Assembly (NCBI RefSeq): GCF_000003605.2
Contig: NW_003118931.1
Location: 700,324-756,414, forward strand
Length of the DNA stretch: 56,091 nt
Reading direction: 5' to 3'
Source of the DNA: Saccoglossus kowalevskii
Taxonomy: Eukaryota > Hemichordata > Enteropneusta > Harrimaniidae
Below the pieces are notes generated by a model, which was given only the letters and a program-made list of their open reading frames with translations, did not search any database and had not been told where the DNA came from. The position numbers and the translations under genes were made by a program. How positions within the stretch are numbered: position 1 is the first letter of the stretch; each line of letters begins with the position of its first letter. Positions 10,780 to 23,109 of this stretch are shown piece by piece.

Positions 10780-13700
10780 TTCATGTCAATGTCATGGACA
10801 TTCTTGTTAAAACGTCAGTCGACAAAGAAATGACCAGCGTGATGTGATGTTCCGGTATAAATAAAATTGGTGATTAAAGTCAATTTGATACACATTAAAA
10901 GTTGGCTGCAATGACCTAGATTGTTGGTCCTTATAACACAGCAAAACACGACTACATTCACGTTTGCTTTACCTGTCATTATTATTATATAAGTCGAATT
11001 GCAGTTTAGTGTACGCTTTATTTTCTCCGCGCGTATCATGCACTTATACTTATATTTCTGTTTTGCTAAATAAGTAACATTTATCCAAAAAAACAGATCA
11101 CAACAACACACTGTATTTAAAATTCTAACCTACTTAAAAAGACTTTAAAAGTGAAGGTATTAAGTTAAGTCCATTGAGACCATTCATTATAGAGCTCAGA
11201 GTGCCATGGATTCCCTGAATAATCTGAGAAGTCATGGGATAATGCTATTATGCTAATGCACAAACAAAACAAAACAATCGTCTTGCTAGAAGTCGCGCAT
11301 TGTAAGTCGTAACACTATACTGAGTACTGATGCTTGATACTGATGTTTCGTGACTGAAAAAACGACCACATATGAGGCGTTAAAGATGATGCGACTGTCA
11401 CCGAATCAGGTTCATGTGACATTATTATATTCAAGTGTGAGGTTGGGTGGTCATTGTAGTAAACAATCAATTACATCGTTCGTTCATCAAGTCTTGTTGC
11501 AGCCACGAAACCTTACGCGTACACTAATAAACTAAAAAAGCAAGCAAACTACTAGTAGTTTAGCAGTTCGGAACCCAAACGGCTCATGCGCTGTGAAAGT
11601 ACGGATCTTGTAATAATGGGACACGCAGTTTAATTGAAAATAAAGAAATCAGAGTGCAGTTACAATTTGGGCAGTGATTTGCTTTTCAGGCTAAGATTGA
11701 TTAGGAAGTTGAACCATTGTCTTGCGTTGCTGTTCACAACGTCTGTAACCACATCGCTTGATCAGCCTAATTTATAGAGGGCGCTGTTAAGGGTAAGACA
11801 CGAATCCAAGCAGTTACGCCACGCTTAGAAGTGTTTATGACAGGCTTTTTTAGTTTTTTAATCTTAATTAAGATATGATCAATTCCGCAATACATAATTA
11901 AAATATGACCAATTCAAAAATTGCCAACTAAGAAATACAATGATGATTGAGGTCGGTGAATTACTATGGTACAAAAACAGTGACTAGCTGTAGAAGAAAC
12001 TACAAAAACGGAATGGTGTTTTGAACAGTGACTTTCTAAATGTTAGACTATCTTCAAAAAATAGCCTTTGAGTGCACGGTATCATTTTCATTTCCACAAA
12101 TGCCACTTTTTTGCCTCTATTGTGTCTCTCGTTGTATGGAGGTGTTGTTTTTAATTAGTTACAGCGAAGTTTAGGTGCTGACACAAATACGAAAAACTTT
12201 CTAAACTTTGCCTCTAAACTAAACTTTGTAAGACCAAAAAGGTTTCATTCACATAGTTCTGACTTGCTACTGAATTAACCATTAATATCACTCCCCACCA
12301 CCACAAAACAGTTCAGTGTCCGCGGATCGACACGCATTGAGCAGTTGACGTCATCTGCATTGTTTTTGTGTATTTATGTGTGGATGGGTTTTTATGAATA
12401 TTGGTGTCACAGATGTCGGGACCCGTTTTCAAAAGTATGTTATCGTGAACGGATGTTGCAGGAAGTGAGAATAGTTTATACAGATAGACACAATCCAATA
12501 ACGTAAACAATAACATGAATCGATTTACTCAGTGCAATTTCAACATTCTCAGAACAGAGAAAATATAATACATGTACTTATATTATAGCTGAAAGACAGA
12601 ATTTTGGAACGAGAATGAATAAGGGCCGTGTGACGCGACGTAAATGGAACTGCGTTTTGCAAGTTTTGGTAGACATTATATTGGTTACTTTTTCTTGAAT
12701 AAACACATAGTACAAGGGCAGCGGCGGTGTTTTGTTGGAAGAAAGGCGTCTCTTACATAGGTATCACGTCCCCATGCTTGCTGTGCAAATACAGGACGCC
12801 ATACATACCCTCGTTGATAAGCTGTTAGAAACAGTCTCTACGATAATGCCGACTTCATCTCATACGTGATTGCAACATAAATTTTGTATAAAGAGAATAG
12901 ATTTGTTATACCACGAATGCTTTTAATTAAAAATGCTACTTGAGGTGATGGAGCTAGAGCTAGTTTTTTTAAAGATATTATTTAAAAAACAATAAGTTAT
13001 TTTAAAATACAGACTCTGTCAAATTTGTTGTATCATATTTTCTACGTTGAATGCAGCGGCTTTTTGTTGTTATATGTCTCATCCAACACTGCAGGCATAT
13101 TAGGGAGGAAATCGACAAAGGCTTCAAATGTAGATCACAGAAGAAGCCCAGGTAAACGAGCCAATTCGCCTGGGAGCGGTTGACTTTTAACCGAAGTTAA
13201 TATCTATACAAAAAAGTCAGTAGGATAAAGGCAGTAGCAACTTGGATTAGTCACCGATCCATATAGCGTTACCTTGGAGTGGGCAAACAGCGTGGTTCAC
13301 CTATTTCAACTCTGCTATATTTTCCGCTGGTGATTCCATTGTCGGTTCGCAAGTTATTGTTCAAGATGCGACATCGGGCAACTTTCTTTCTTTCAGTACC
13401 CCCTGTTTTCAAAAAACCTGTTTGAGTGTTTTGCCGTTGGTTTGGCGCTTGAGTATCTTTAACGGGCAATACATAATGAGGCTGTCATTGAATGGCATAT
13501 TGGGCACGTAGTTTAGGATCTCGGTTGCTGCATGGAGTTGGATGTTTGTCGAGCCGCCCGAGTATAAATGATTGTGACCTTTGCTCAGAAATTATAGTGG
13601 GCACATCGCGTGATAACAGTCAACGAGATTTAATTATATCTAATCTCCCTATAACTAACATACTCCCATTTAGATTATATTCTCCTTCGCAATCGTGCGT

Positions 13701-15300
13701 GAGGGCGCTTTAATAAGCGCAGCGTGGCCTCAACTGCGGAACACGTGAGAAATGCACAAAAAATCATACACACAAACAAACGGCTTTTCATTTTAAGTCT
13801 ACAGGATCTTAAATTGTACTTCAACTAATTCAGAGTTTGCTTCACTCGTACTCTGTGGGTGATGGTGGAACGATAGCGATTCCATATGAGTTGCACAGAG
13901 TTTATGATTCGGTATCCGGAAATGCTCTAATATATTAACACACATATCTGAAGGTACCTACAGTTTATGTAGCGAGAAGACAGTATAATGTTAGCGTTAT
14001 TGCTAGAACACCTAGTACAATATAACATTAACTTTCAAGACGTAGTGCTTGTAACTTGTCAATATAATAATGCAGTAGTAAAGCGCACGAATTGAAGCCA
14101 AATTAGCTAAATTGGGCAAAAACCTCGGGCGAAAGGAGTACACAGAAAACCTACCAATAGAATAGTTATACATTGACATATATATATATAATATATATGT
14201 GAATATATATATAATTGCACATTTTCCGCAAGGCGCAAATAAATATAGTATGAAATATGGCACCTTACAAAGTACAAAATTAATTTCAAGATACTGTCGG
14301 AACACGGTGAATGGAACGGCGTTCGGACAATATCCGCACCTAACTATTTTTGCGTTTGCCCTGCGGTAATTTCGATTCAACACTTTGATTCTTTCTTGTT
14401 TTGTCAGTATGAAATCGTTCTGATCGGCATTTCGTGAGTGTGGCATTGGGTGTATTCGACAGTCCAGACGATTGGAACGTCGTCTTATTAAAACACGGTA
14501 ATTGTCAAGTGTGGCTGTAGGCAAAAGTCCTTCATTTCGGTTGGTGTTAATTGTTACACAGCCGTCTTTTACATAAAGTCAAACACCATGTAGAAAATAC
14601 GTAAACACCGGTTGATGGTGTATGTCGGCGACGAAGTCGAGATTTGCAGATCGCCCCCAGGTATAGTGTAGGAGCCTTATTTCATCCTTCAACTGGTTTG
14701 TCTCACTTCGTAGAACCGAACAAAGGCGCGGGAGCTGGACACACAATTGGTTTGATTTGAAATGCTTTCACGGAGCACAGTATAGTGGCATACACTCATG
14801 CGATTTTGCAACGAGCTCCTCCCAAGTTCCAAAACAATGGCATGATGTTAAAATTCAATTGCATCAGAAAGTGTAAGTAAAATTTGAAATCAGTTAAATT
14901 AATTTTATTGTCATGAAACTTCCATATGTAGTTAGATATAGGTATTTACTATGTCGGTCAGTGAGGGACTCGGACGTACACCCAAACCGAAGAGACGCCC
15001 CTGTCAAGTTTATCAATTCGGTATACCGAGTTTCGTTTTTGGCTTTCTGGGAAGTGACTCCAATTCGCACCATAAGACGCAGCTCAAATTACGTTAGAAT
15101 CACGGTTGAAAACATGGCAGCAGCTGATCGTTTACTTTACAGACAAGAGACTCGATATTCTGATGAGAAATTAAATACTATTTGATTAATTGCTTCCAAA
15201 ACAAGGGACCGTTGGAGTCGTGTGCGCAAATGCCACCAATGGCCTTTGTTACGCTAATGCCAGCGAATCACTGTGACGCATGCTTGTAATGAGAAAGGGT
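10780..15300. other. Intergenic upstream of Fer3 paralogue A
   Basis: No recognisable coding exon was found. The longest open frame (14012-14524, minus, 170 codons) is low-complexity and Tyr/Ile-rich over the AT repeat at about 14177-14213, and has no family features. The 90-codon frame at 14913-15185 (+) is likewise unrecognised. Distal regulatory DNA for paralogue A could lie here, but I see no repeated or diagnostic element apart from the AT-rich microsatellite. Confidence 0.55.
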
Positions 15301-15304
15301 TGCA

Positions 15305-15601
15305 CCAATCAGCGAGCCGCACAGTTTGGCTCCTCCCACACACTGCCCGAGGAACGTGCCTGCATATTTAATTCAGTCCACTTGTTGTTCTCTGACAATG
15401 TTTAGAAAATAGACTCCTATTGTTGGAACAATGATCTGACGTGATGTTCACATCTATTATGTGCTCACTTGTTAGCTTTCAATCACGCGTTACTTTAATC
15501 AATGGCGATAACGTGTTGAATTCATCGAACACACAGAACTCGTGCTTCGGAGGGTCTATATAAGGACGAATGTAGAGTGCAGGGAGTAGATCGCCCACGA
15601 G
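15305..15601 (+). promoter_or_regulatory. Proximal promoter of Fer3 paralogue A
   Basis: The block aligns with the upstream regions of paralogues B and C. Elements in order are CCAATCAG near 15305, CTTGTTGTTC near 15381, CTGACGTG at 15436-15443, CACTTGTTAGCTTTCAATCAC (split over 15465-15486), the TATA box TATATAAG at 15557-15564 and GCCCACGAG at 15593-15601. TATA-to-GCCCACGAG spacing is 36 bp, so transcription probably starts at about 15587. That gives a short intronless 5' UTR of about 125 nt with no upstream ATG. CTGACGTG resembles a CRE/ATF half-site; the binding factor is inference. Confidence 0.8.
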
Positions 15602-15711
15602 CCAGTCGACGCTTCACTGCTCAAGACGCCATTGTACGGGTGCACGGTCTTTGCCATACTTTGATCATCCTATAAGTCAATCTGTACGTCTGTAAAGTTT
15701 TTGCAACGACC

Positions 15712-16512
15712 ATGGCGTTTCCTGCTGGACTGATCGAACTCGATGAGAAGCCATTCTACGAGAGTTATGCCGAGGACTCCTGCAGTTCATCGTCATCAGA
15801 GGCAGTCATGTCACCTCCGAAGATGCTGAACAACTTTACCAACGTTGCCGTTCCCGGTGAGTACGATAGTTGGGCTACAGGCTTCACAGATTTCGCCAAC
15901 TACCAGACAGAACCCTTTTACGCTTCTAGTAGCGACAGCTGCTCCAGCAGTATGGAGCAAGGTTCGTCTGTGGCATCGTACGATATGAACCAGATAACAA
16001 ACTTTCCTACTGAACTTCACAATATCAGTGCGCCTGTTGACACGAACTTTATCATCCCTTCACCAACACCGACACAATTTACTGACTCTCCTCCGCCATC
16101 GGGTGTCGAGAACCGCTCTCCAATCTACATCCACCGTCCCAAGTCAACGAAGCCCAAGAGAAAACGAGTAATCAACCCAACGCAGAGAAAAGCAGCGAAC
16201 GTGCGCGAAAGAAAAAGAATGTTCAACATAAACGAAGCGTTCGACGAACTGAGAAAGACAGTCCCAACTTTCGCATACGAGAAGAGGCTTTCCCGCATCG
16301 AAACACTCAAGTTGGCAATCATGTACATATCATTTCTCGGCGACGTCGTCAACGGTAAGGAAGTGGACGAAGTACAGCTCAGAAAGTTAAGAAGCAGCTT
16401 CAATCAATTGACAAGTCTCGGCGTGGACGATAGTGAATCCAGTTCTACCGAACAATTTAATAGCACCCCCAGTGCTGTGGACTTCAATTTCAGCCAGTAT
16501 TTCACGTCGTAA
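15712..16512 (+). CDS. Fer3: Fer3-family bHLH transcription factor, paralogue A
   Basis: A single-exon frame encodes 266 residues. The bHLH spans about residues 158-215: basic region [13 protein letters not shown] with the E-box-contacting Glu and flanking Arg, helix 1 [12 protein letters not shown], loop [13 protein letters not shown], and helix 2 from [14 protein letters not shown]. The [14 protein letters not shown] signature separates Fer3/FERD3L from Ptf1a, which has LPYEKRLSKVDTL. The protein should act in the nucleus, binding E-boxes as a heterodimer with a class I E-protein. The N-terminal 140 residues are Ser-rich and acidic with two SSSS-type clusters, unlike B and C apart from a shared LxNFxxxxVPxY motif near residue 39. 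It is longer than human FERD3L (about 166 residues). The start context ACCATGG is strong. A basic KPKRKRV stretch before the bHLH may be a nuclear signal. Confidence 0.95.
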   Translation: MAFPAGLIELDEKPFYESYAEDSCSSSSSEAVMSPPKMLNNFTNVAVPGEYDSWATGFTDFANYQTEPFYASSSDSCSSSMEQGSSVASYDMNQITNFPTELHNISAPVDTNFIIPSPTPTQFTDSPPPSGVENRSPIYIHRPKSTKPKRKRVINPTQRKAANVRERKRMFNINEAFDELRKTVPTFAYEKRLSRIETLKLAIMYISFLGDVVNGKEVDEVQLRKLRSSFNQLTSLGVDDSESSSTEQFNSTPSAVDFNFSQYFTS

Positions 16513-16856
16513 TAAGTTACTATATTTTGTTTTATTCAATCTAAAAGTGCAATCTTCAATATCCACCGATCATGGTCACTGTTACCAACATTGTAGAAAC
16601 ATGCAATTTTTAAATACCCGGCCGCTGATAGTGACAGTTAGCTTAGAAATCTTACAATACTACCATTAACACATTGGGTAGACAACAATCATTTACATTG
16701 TGTTCATTACATTGTATGACCGATACATCTGAAATATTGCTGGCATTCCTTGAGTCGGCATTTTGTGTACAATTCGGACTAATTTATTTTTATTTTTTTG
16801 CCAAACACACTGTCGCTATGATTTCCATCAATATGTAACATTCATTTGTCCATGGC

Positions 16857-16862
16857 ATTAAA
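16857..16862 (+). terminator. Candidate polyadenylation signal (ATTAAA) for paralogue A
   Basis: ATTAAA lies about 345 nt after the stop codon. No AATAAA occurs between, so this is the first plausible signal. It is weak evidence on its own. Confidence 0.4.
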
Positions 16863-16921
16863 ATCATTAACAAAAAAGCCCGCCCTCCGTGGCCGAGCTT
16901 GCACACAATGAGGGACATCTT

Positions 16922-16975
16922 TTAATTAAGACTGAAGTAAGGGTACTAATCACCGTTTTGTTCAGTCTTAATTAA
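16922..16975 (+). other. 15-bp perfect inverted repeat downstream of paralogue A
   Basis: The arms TTAATTAAGACTGAA (16922-16936) and TTCAGTCTTAATTAA (16961-16975) are exact reverse complements around a 24-nt spacer. It lies about 60 bp beyond the candidate ATTAAA signal, so it could be in a longer 3' UTR or just beyond the transcript end. No mobile-element protein is nearby. The AT-rich arms could also be a solo inverted-repeat element. Confidence 0.6.
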
Positions 16976-16979
16976 TTAT

Positions 16980-19900
16980 TAGAACGCATAGCTATACTCG
17001 GTCTCGTTTTACGGGCTAACGACTCTGGAATCATCAGTCTATATGACTGCTTTTATTGACGACTGAAAATGTTTTATACTGAAATAGCCGACATTTATTT
17101 TGATAATGTCTGTTTTATGTTCACAGATTTTTATGTATTTACTGTTTTATTGATAATATAATATTTATTAAAATTAACTTAAGTTTCACCATAGATACAT
17201 CGCATCTTTGTTTGATTTGTTTGTCCTACCTTGCAGAATCCCAAGACCATATTTGATATATATCCCCACCCCATGTTCCCACTCCCTCACCCTAGGCATA
17301 TTTTATCATATTTTATAATATGGATCCCACAAAAACTGAGACTAGAATAACATGAGCAATTATAGACGACCGTAACGTTTGCACTGTCTGATCATTTGTG
17401 ACATATTCGGCTGATAGTACTCTCCATGAACTTGTCCAATATATGTCCGTGTCTCGCTAGTTAAACGCTTATTTGTGTGATATTAGCAGACACGTCGTTA
17501 AATGTCAACGACCGCCCGATAGAAAGATCAACTGACCAGAGAGTTTATACTACAACATTGTTTGGGAGAAACATCATCGGGCGTTACTCTTGTACTTAGT
17601 ACTACATGTAGTATCGCACTACAGTGTAACGCCGAGACAAGAGGAAGCAATTTATAGTTACTTTGTCCAAATCTATCTATCTACTACGAAATACGTATAT
17701 GAGACACACTGAAACATTGTCTGAAATAAGGATAACATTAACGAATATTAAATAAAATTAAAGGTAATAAATAATAACCTTATTAAAAGTTTCCATTCAT
17801 AGTAGATTCGATGTACTGTCGAATCTAACTGACTATGACAGTATGCTAGCCCTGTACCGTGCCACACGTCCACCTACATTCTGAACATCGGGTAAACCCG
17901 CGATTCTGAAGGGATAGGAGACCTGTGAAATTCAGGCAATACAAACAAATACTTCGATTTTTTTAAAGTTAAGAAATGCATCATGCTGTAGAGGATTAGA
18001 AAAAGCCACATTTAACGAAAAAGAATCGGATTAAAAAAGAAGCCTAAAGAAAAACAATAAATGCGATTTGTGGTGTTCGTAATTAAATTGGCCTCTCCAG
18101 TTCACAATGGGAAATCAGTACGACTACGACGATGTTTTATTTACGGGGCGGTCCATTCTTTCGAGTAAAGTCATGAATACACAAAAAACAGTGTATTCTA
18201 ACATTAGAAGCTCGCAGACAGTCCAAGAGAAGCCTCTAAATCACAGTTATTACATGTACATGTACATACACACACAAAAGACCGAGTTCTCATTTCAATG
18301 TGGCGTGATCTGCACTGAAGTAGAGTGATTGTATCCTTCCACAATTGATTCAAGTTCAACTCATAAATGACATAGCTTTAAACTCTTCGATAATTAACTT
18401 ACGAGCTTGACAATGATGATGAAAAGCGTGGTGGCTTTGAATATGGGTCCCGTAGTTTCTCGTCGTTTGCTTAGATTTGGTCGGACTTAAAACTAAGAAT
18501 TGCAATCCTCGAGACAGAGTAGCGTACATAAAATACGAGTTGTTTTACGTCCACGACGTCCTCAAAACACATACTTCTGCCACAATTGTAATTTTTATTT
18601 GCTAACATTGATATTTCATAAAGTGTCCAACAAGTCTAAAGCTAATAATTGATTGCTTGGTATCAATACGTCTCTGCTCAGCTTTCTTATAACGGAAAGG
18701 TTTCCTCCGATTAACTGTTACGTAGCATAGGGAACTGTTTCTTTGGAGTACCTTCGTGAAAAAATAAATAAATAAATACATATTTTTAATAAATATAATG
18801 TTTAATAGTTAAAAGATAATTTCAGGGATAACCCGCATATATTGGGTAATACTCAACATATGTTACCATGATGGCAACTTTTCTCACGAGCAGCAACATG
18901 ATAATTAATTGTGACGTCACAAATGATAAATACTGCCACATAAGTATATGTACCCAGTGTTATATGGAAAATGTCGATTGATTATTAAAAATTAATAACA
19001 TAATATTGCTCGTTGCGTCAGTGAATAGTGGTAAAAAGACCAACGTATCCATATGAGAACAAATCAACTAACGAATACAAAACGGTGATAGGTTATATAC
19101 GTTGGAGGTGTTCTCACCCTTCTGAATACTGCGAACGAAATTATATACGGTAATTGTTTAGCTCGTTTTCTTAAAGTATGCTGACTGTAGCTGGCATTGG
19201 AAGCTTTTACGAAGTGACGACATAGGTAAACAGCCTGGTATACTCATTCACAATACTATGTTTTCACGTACTCTGTTATGGGATTAAACATATCAGCAAC
19301 GAAACGTCAGAGTGGAAAAAAAATGTTAAATTAAGAACAGTTCTATGCCGATATTTGTCCACTTATTGTTTTGTGAAACATTTTATTGGACGTAACATTT
19401 GTCGCAGTGTTACGTTGAATTTGAACTAGCAATATGATTTCATTTGGCATGCATTGTGTGTTAAGTACAATTTACTAAAATTAAATATTATCGGGCACTT
19501 AGTACGCAACACATGTTGTGGATACGGAAACGTCCCGCTTTCTATCCCTTCAATATGTTACCCACATTGTGAACAAGGTAGCATTGAATCGGAGTTCAGG
19601 AGTGCGAACTGGTTCAATTTACATATATCGATCACGCGTAACAGCTGAAGCAGTGCAAGCAACGTAAATAATATAACATTGTTGTAAAAATAGAATACAG
19701 TGAGTCTGAATTACTGCTAATAAAAAAGTATATTATGGAATCTTTCAAACTATACGAAAAATATTAAAATGCTTTGAAAATGCTGGCACGTATTGTACTG
19801 AGGACAAGACTTGAACTCTAAATTACACCATGTACAAATAGTGATTGGTATTTTACAGACACACCGGTGAAGGATGGATATATTTAAAGAACAGACACTT

Positions 19901-20350
19901 AAAATAAAATTGACACTTGGGTACGTGTCATGGGTTCTGTCTTAATACGGTATATAGTTCACGATAGAGTTGAACATGACGGTGAAGCTGGCATTGCAAT
20001 ATTTGCATACTCAATAAACAAGAATGTTGGTAAAAATATCAAACCACAAATAATTTGATGAACAAGTACGCTAAAGCGTCGTACTGACATTAGAACGTCT
20101 CTGACATATTCGAGCAACGATAAACGTAGAAAGTGCCGCTTTCAGAAAGTCTGCCAATCTTTCAAATAGGAGTCAAAATATGAATTATTTCTTGCCATTA
20201 TCCGTCAACGGTTTCAAATTAACGAATCCGTCAAATCGACAACTTCTGTGTCTTTGGAAGTGCTTTTGATCGTCAACTTGTGTTGTTTTTACCTGTATTC
20301 TCGTATAAGGTATTTTTTAAATTTTGTTTTGTTATATTTTTAATAAATAA
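16980..20350. other. Intergenic, nothing recognised
   Basis: This is AT-rich spacer without splice-bounded open frames or family matches. Frames up to 73 codons (18107-18328, 19454-19648) show no recognisable domain. Confidence 0.55.
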
Positions 20351-20357
20351 TATTCAG

Positions 20358-20359
<2 letters not shown>

Positions 20360-20440
<81 letters not shown>
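20360..20440. repeat. (AT)n microsatellite
   Basis: This is an uninterrupted run of AT dinucleotides, about 40 units, flanked by ordinary AT-rich sequence. Confidence 0.99.
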
Positions 20441-20443
<3 letters not shown>

Positions 20444-20599
20444 AAATTAAATCACACAAAAATATTATTGCTTGACGAAGACAAATTCATGTATAATTAT
20501 AATCTATCCAAATGGAAAATAACGAAATTAATTAAATCTTAAATTATCGTTGTTCATCGTGTTTTGTTTACATTACTCTTAAGATATCTTAAGATGTGA

Positions 20600-20995
20600 G
20601 TCTATAGTGTAGTGTTCATTGTTTTAACCATAATTCCACGAACCACGCTTTCCTCTAAATCTGTGGTTATGTTTACTTTAAAACAATGTCTAATACCATT
20701 ACGACCTGTTGCGCTCATTTTCTACATTTGTTCTACAAGTAAAACAAACAAACACACGCGACATCGGTTTTGACGGACCAAATAAGTCTACAGTTTCAAA
20801 GCAGTGTGCACTATTGTCTTAACCGTAATCCCATGATCTACGCTTTCCGCTAAATCTGGGGTTACTTTTTACAATAAAACAATGTCCATTGTCCCATTGT
20901 GAAAATTCCCGTATTTTGTTTATGAGGGAAAATAAATACAAATAAAGAAAACAGACAAACACAAGCGACGTTGGTTTAGACCGCATCAAAGAAAT
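20600..20995. repeat. Diverged tandem duplication of about 195 bp
   Basis: Two copies align with an offset of 195 bp; TTAACC begins at 20624 and 20819. Shared blocks include ACGCTTTCC with CTAAATCTG, AAAACAATGTC, and ACAAACACA with GCGAC. Identity is perhaps 70-75% by eye. It is non-coding, and a shadow frame in the second copy has no family features. Confidence 0.75.
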
Positions 20996-21009
20996 AATCG
21001 GCTTCTGTA

Positions 21010-22355
21010 TCACACCTCGCGAAGTAGCCCCGACCGACGACCACGCGCATAGGATTTAATCAACTAGCTCCACATTACATGTACAGTAACATGTAATTGT
21101 CAATAATTTTAAGGTGGTATTTTAGGAAGTGTTAAGGTAGTAATCGGGCGTGGACCTGAGGGATATACGAGAAAGACTGTACATCACACCAAATTCAAAT
21201 ATGTAATGTCTAAAACCAAGGAAGGTAACATAACGTTATAGTTTTGTATCCTCGTTTATCAATAATTGGACTGGCTGTATATATTGTGTGGTGTCCTGTC
21301 ACCTGCTAGTATTTTAACGTCGGCGATTGCTCCATTTCTGATAAACGTCCTAATGTTGTTCCAATCCGTCTTTTGATCTTTGCGACGATGAATACAAGTA
21401 TAAGTGGTTTGAACGAAAACTTTGGGACACGAAAGCTGTCCGGAAGAGAGTTGACCTTCGAGCGACTTCACAGTAGTCTAATTCATGTATAGTCACGTAG
21501 CGTATAAAGATATTATCGAGCAAATTTAACTACCATTTATTGCCATGGGTAGGCGCTCGAGACTGATGAAAGCTTCTTTCCTTCGTGTTGTACCCTCGTA
21601 GTTTTAATTCAGGGTCATTTAAGAAGCATCGATATCTTGCCTCCACACATGTTTTCACTGGACACTTGATTATTATACGTGAATAGGGGACAGATACTTG
21701 AAAAGATTGCGAATTGCGGAATATGTGATAAACAACATACACTAGGATTATATACTAACCGACCGATAAATATAGAAACTATGCACTCATTAAGTGTTTC
21801 CTCATAAACCCAGTAAATGTTGGGCGAATTAGTCTGTTACCGAGATTACTTGGAGGAGCGGGTGACAGTGATGCCTATTACACACTCGTGCAGCTGGGCT
21901 AGCACGTTAACATGGTATCTCCACTGAAACAATTAAAGTACAAGCAACAGCAATGAGAAAATGTACATACAATGTCACGAAACCCTTCAAATACTGTGGA
22001 TAACGGAGTAGATCTTCTTTAAAGATCGTCCAAATTTAACAGCAAATTGCAGAAACTCACGTTTAAATTGGAAGGACTTATCATAATGAGGTAAATATCG
22101 ACTAAGGTCAATAGCAAAACTGGTTTTAACATCGTTGGCTCATCGGCGACATTGATAAACATGGGCGTATTATTCGGCTGATGGCGTGTTGGCAGTGATA
22201 GTCATAATTACGATTACAATGAGCAAAACCGACATTGTTAGCCGCACATTACTTAAAATGATGTTAGCAATTTGTTTGCAATTAGCGTTGAGTAGCAGAA
22301 CATTACACTGGCTTGTGTGTGGGGATGTTAATGACATTTAATCAGATAAGATTTT
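21010..22355. other. Intergenic, nothing recognised
   Basis: Short minus-strand frames of about 70 codons (21259-21471, 21530-21742) have no domain features or splice context. No repeat or RNA gene was seen. Confidence 0.5.
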
Positions 22356-22356
22356 G

Positions 22357-22359
<3 letters not shown>

Positions 22360-22448
<89 letters not shown>
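22360..22448. repeat. (AAT)n microsatellite
   Basis: This is a pure run of AAT trinucleotides, about 29 units. Confidence 0.99.
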
Positions 22449-22449
<1 letters not shown>

Positions 22450-22466
22450 CTAAGAATGACTAAGAC

Positions 22467-22490
22467 CACACACACACACACACACACACA
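22467..22490. repeat. (CA)n microsatellite
   Basis: Twelve CA dinucleotides lie 18 bp after the AAT run. Confidence 0.97.
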
Positions 22491-22640
22491 GCACGCGACA
22501 TCATATTAGCGAGATTCGTATGAAATCATAACTGCTCCCAGTAGCTTCCAACTTGAAGCAGCGACAGGTCGATGAAATAGTTCACCTACTCGATTCCTGT
22601 ATCCTAGCACCTCGTCCACGCCAATTTTCAGGTCAGAAAG

Positions 22641-23105
22641 TTGTCAACCGGTGCGCTTTATCGAAATAGAGACGTATTGCTAGTGACATTTTCAATAAAC
22701 AAACACAATATGCCCAGCCAAGCGAAAGCGCAAGACACATTTGTTGGCGAAGAACCCGTCAATATATCCACGCGCGCCGTCAACGTGCCCGGGACCAGAC
22801 CACATATGACCGGCGACCCATTTTTAATGCCCATTCATTTGAGCTTTTTGTTTTGCGAGACAACAAATGGGAAATTCATAAAGAGAACTTTATTAAATCT
22901 GCGAGTGTCGATATCAAACGTACAAACTATCGTACCCGAGTGTATTCCCAGATGCCCGCGCCATGCAAACAGCGGAAAGTTAGCCATGTCCCTTACCCAA
23001 ACAGACGTGGATCGACTGGCGTACCAGCATATGGCAAAGAAACAACGTGTTTATTCATGCACGAAACCGGTGAACAAAAGTGACAATTACACGGCAACTT
23101 CATGA
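22641..23105 (+). CDS. Open frame of 154 codons, unrecognised
   Basis: The frame stays open from just after an in-frame TAG near 22602 to 23105 and lies in a patch richer in G+C than its surroundings. The listed first codon is TTG; the first ATG is near 22710. A pyrimidine-bearing AATTTTCAG|GTCAG at about 22632 could be a splice acceptor, which would make this an exon. The residues show no signal peptide, membrane segment or known domain. A second overlapping open frame (22853-23083) lies on the same strand, which argues for chance openness. By my rough estimate such a frame could arise by chance about once in a window this size. Confidence 0.2.
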   Translation: MSTGALYRNRDVLLVTFSINKHNMPSQAKAQDTFVGEEPVNISTRAVNVPGTRPHMTGDPFLMPIHLSFLFCETTNGKFIKRTLLNLRVSISNVQTIVPECIPRCPRHANSGKLAMSLTQTDVDRLAYQHMAKKQRVYSCTKPVNKSDNYTATS

Positions 23106-23109
23106 GAAG

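Noticed and set aside
14012-14524. 170-codon minus-strand open frame
   Set aside because: It crosses an AT microsatellite, is rich in Tyr/Ile as expected from such sequence, contains no domain, and overlaps another frame on the same strand.
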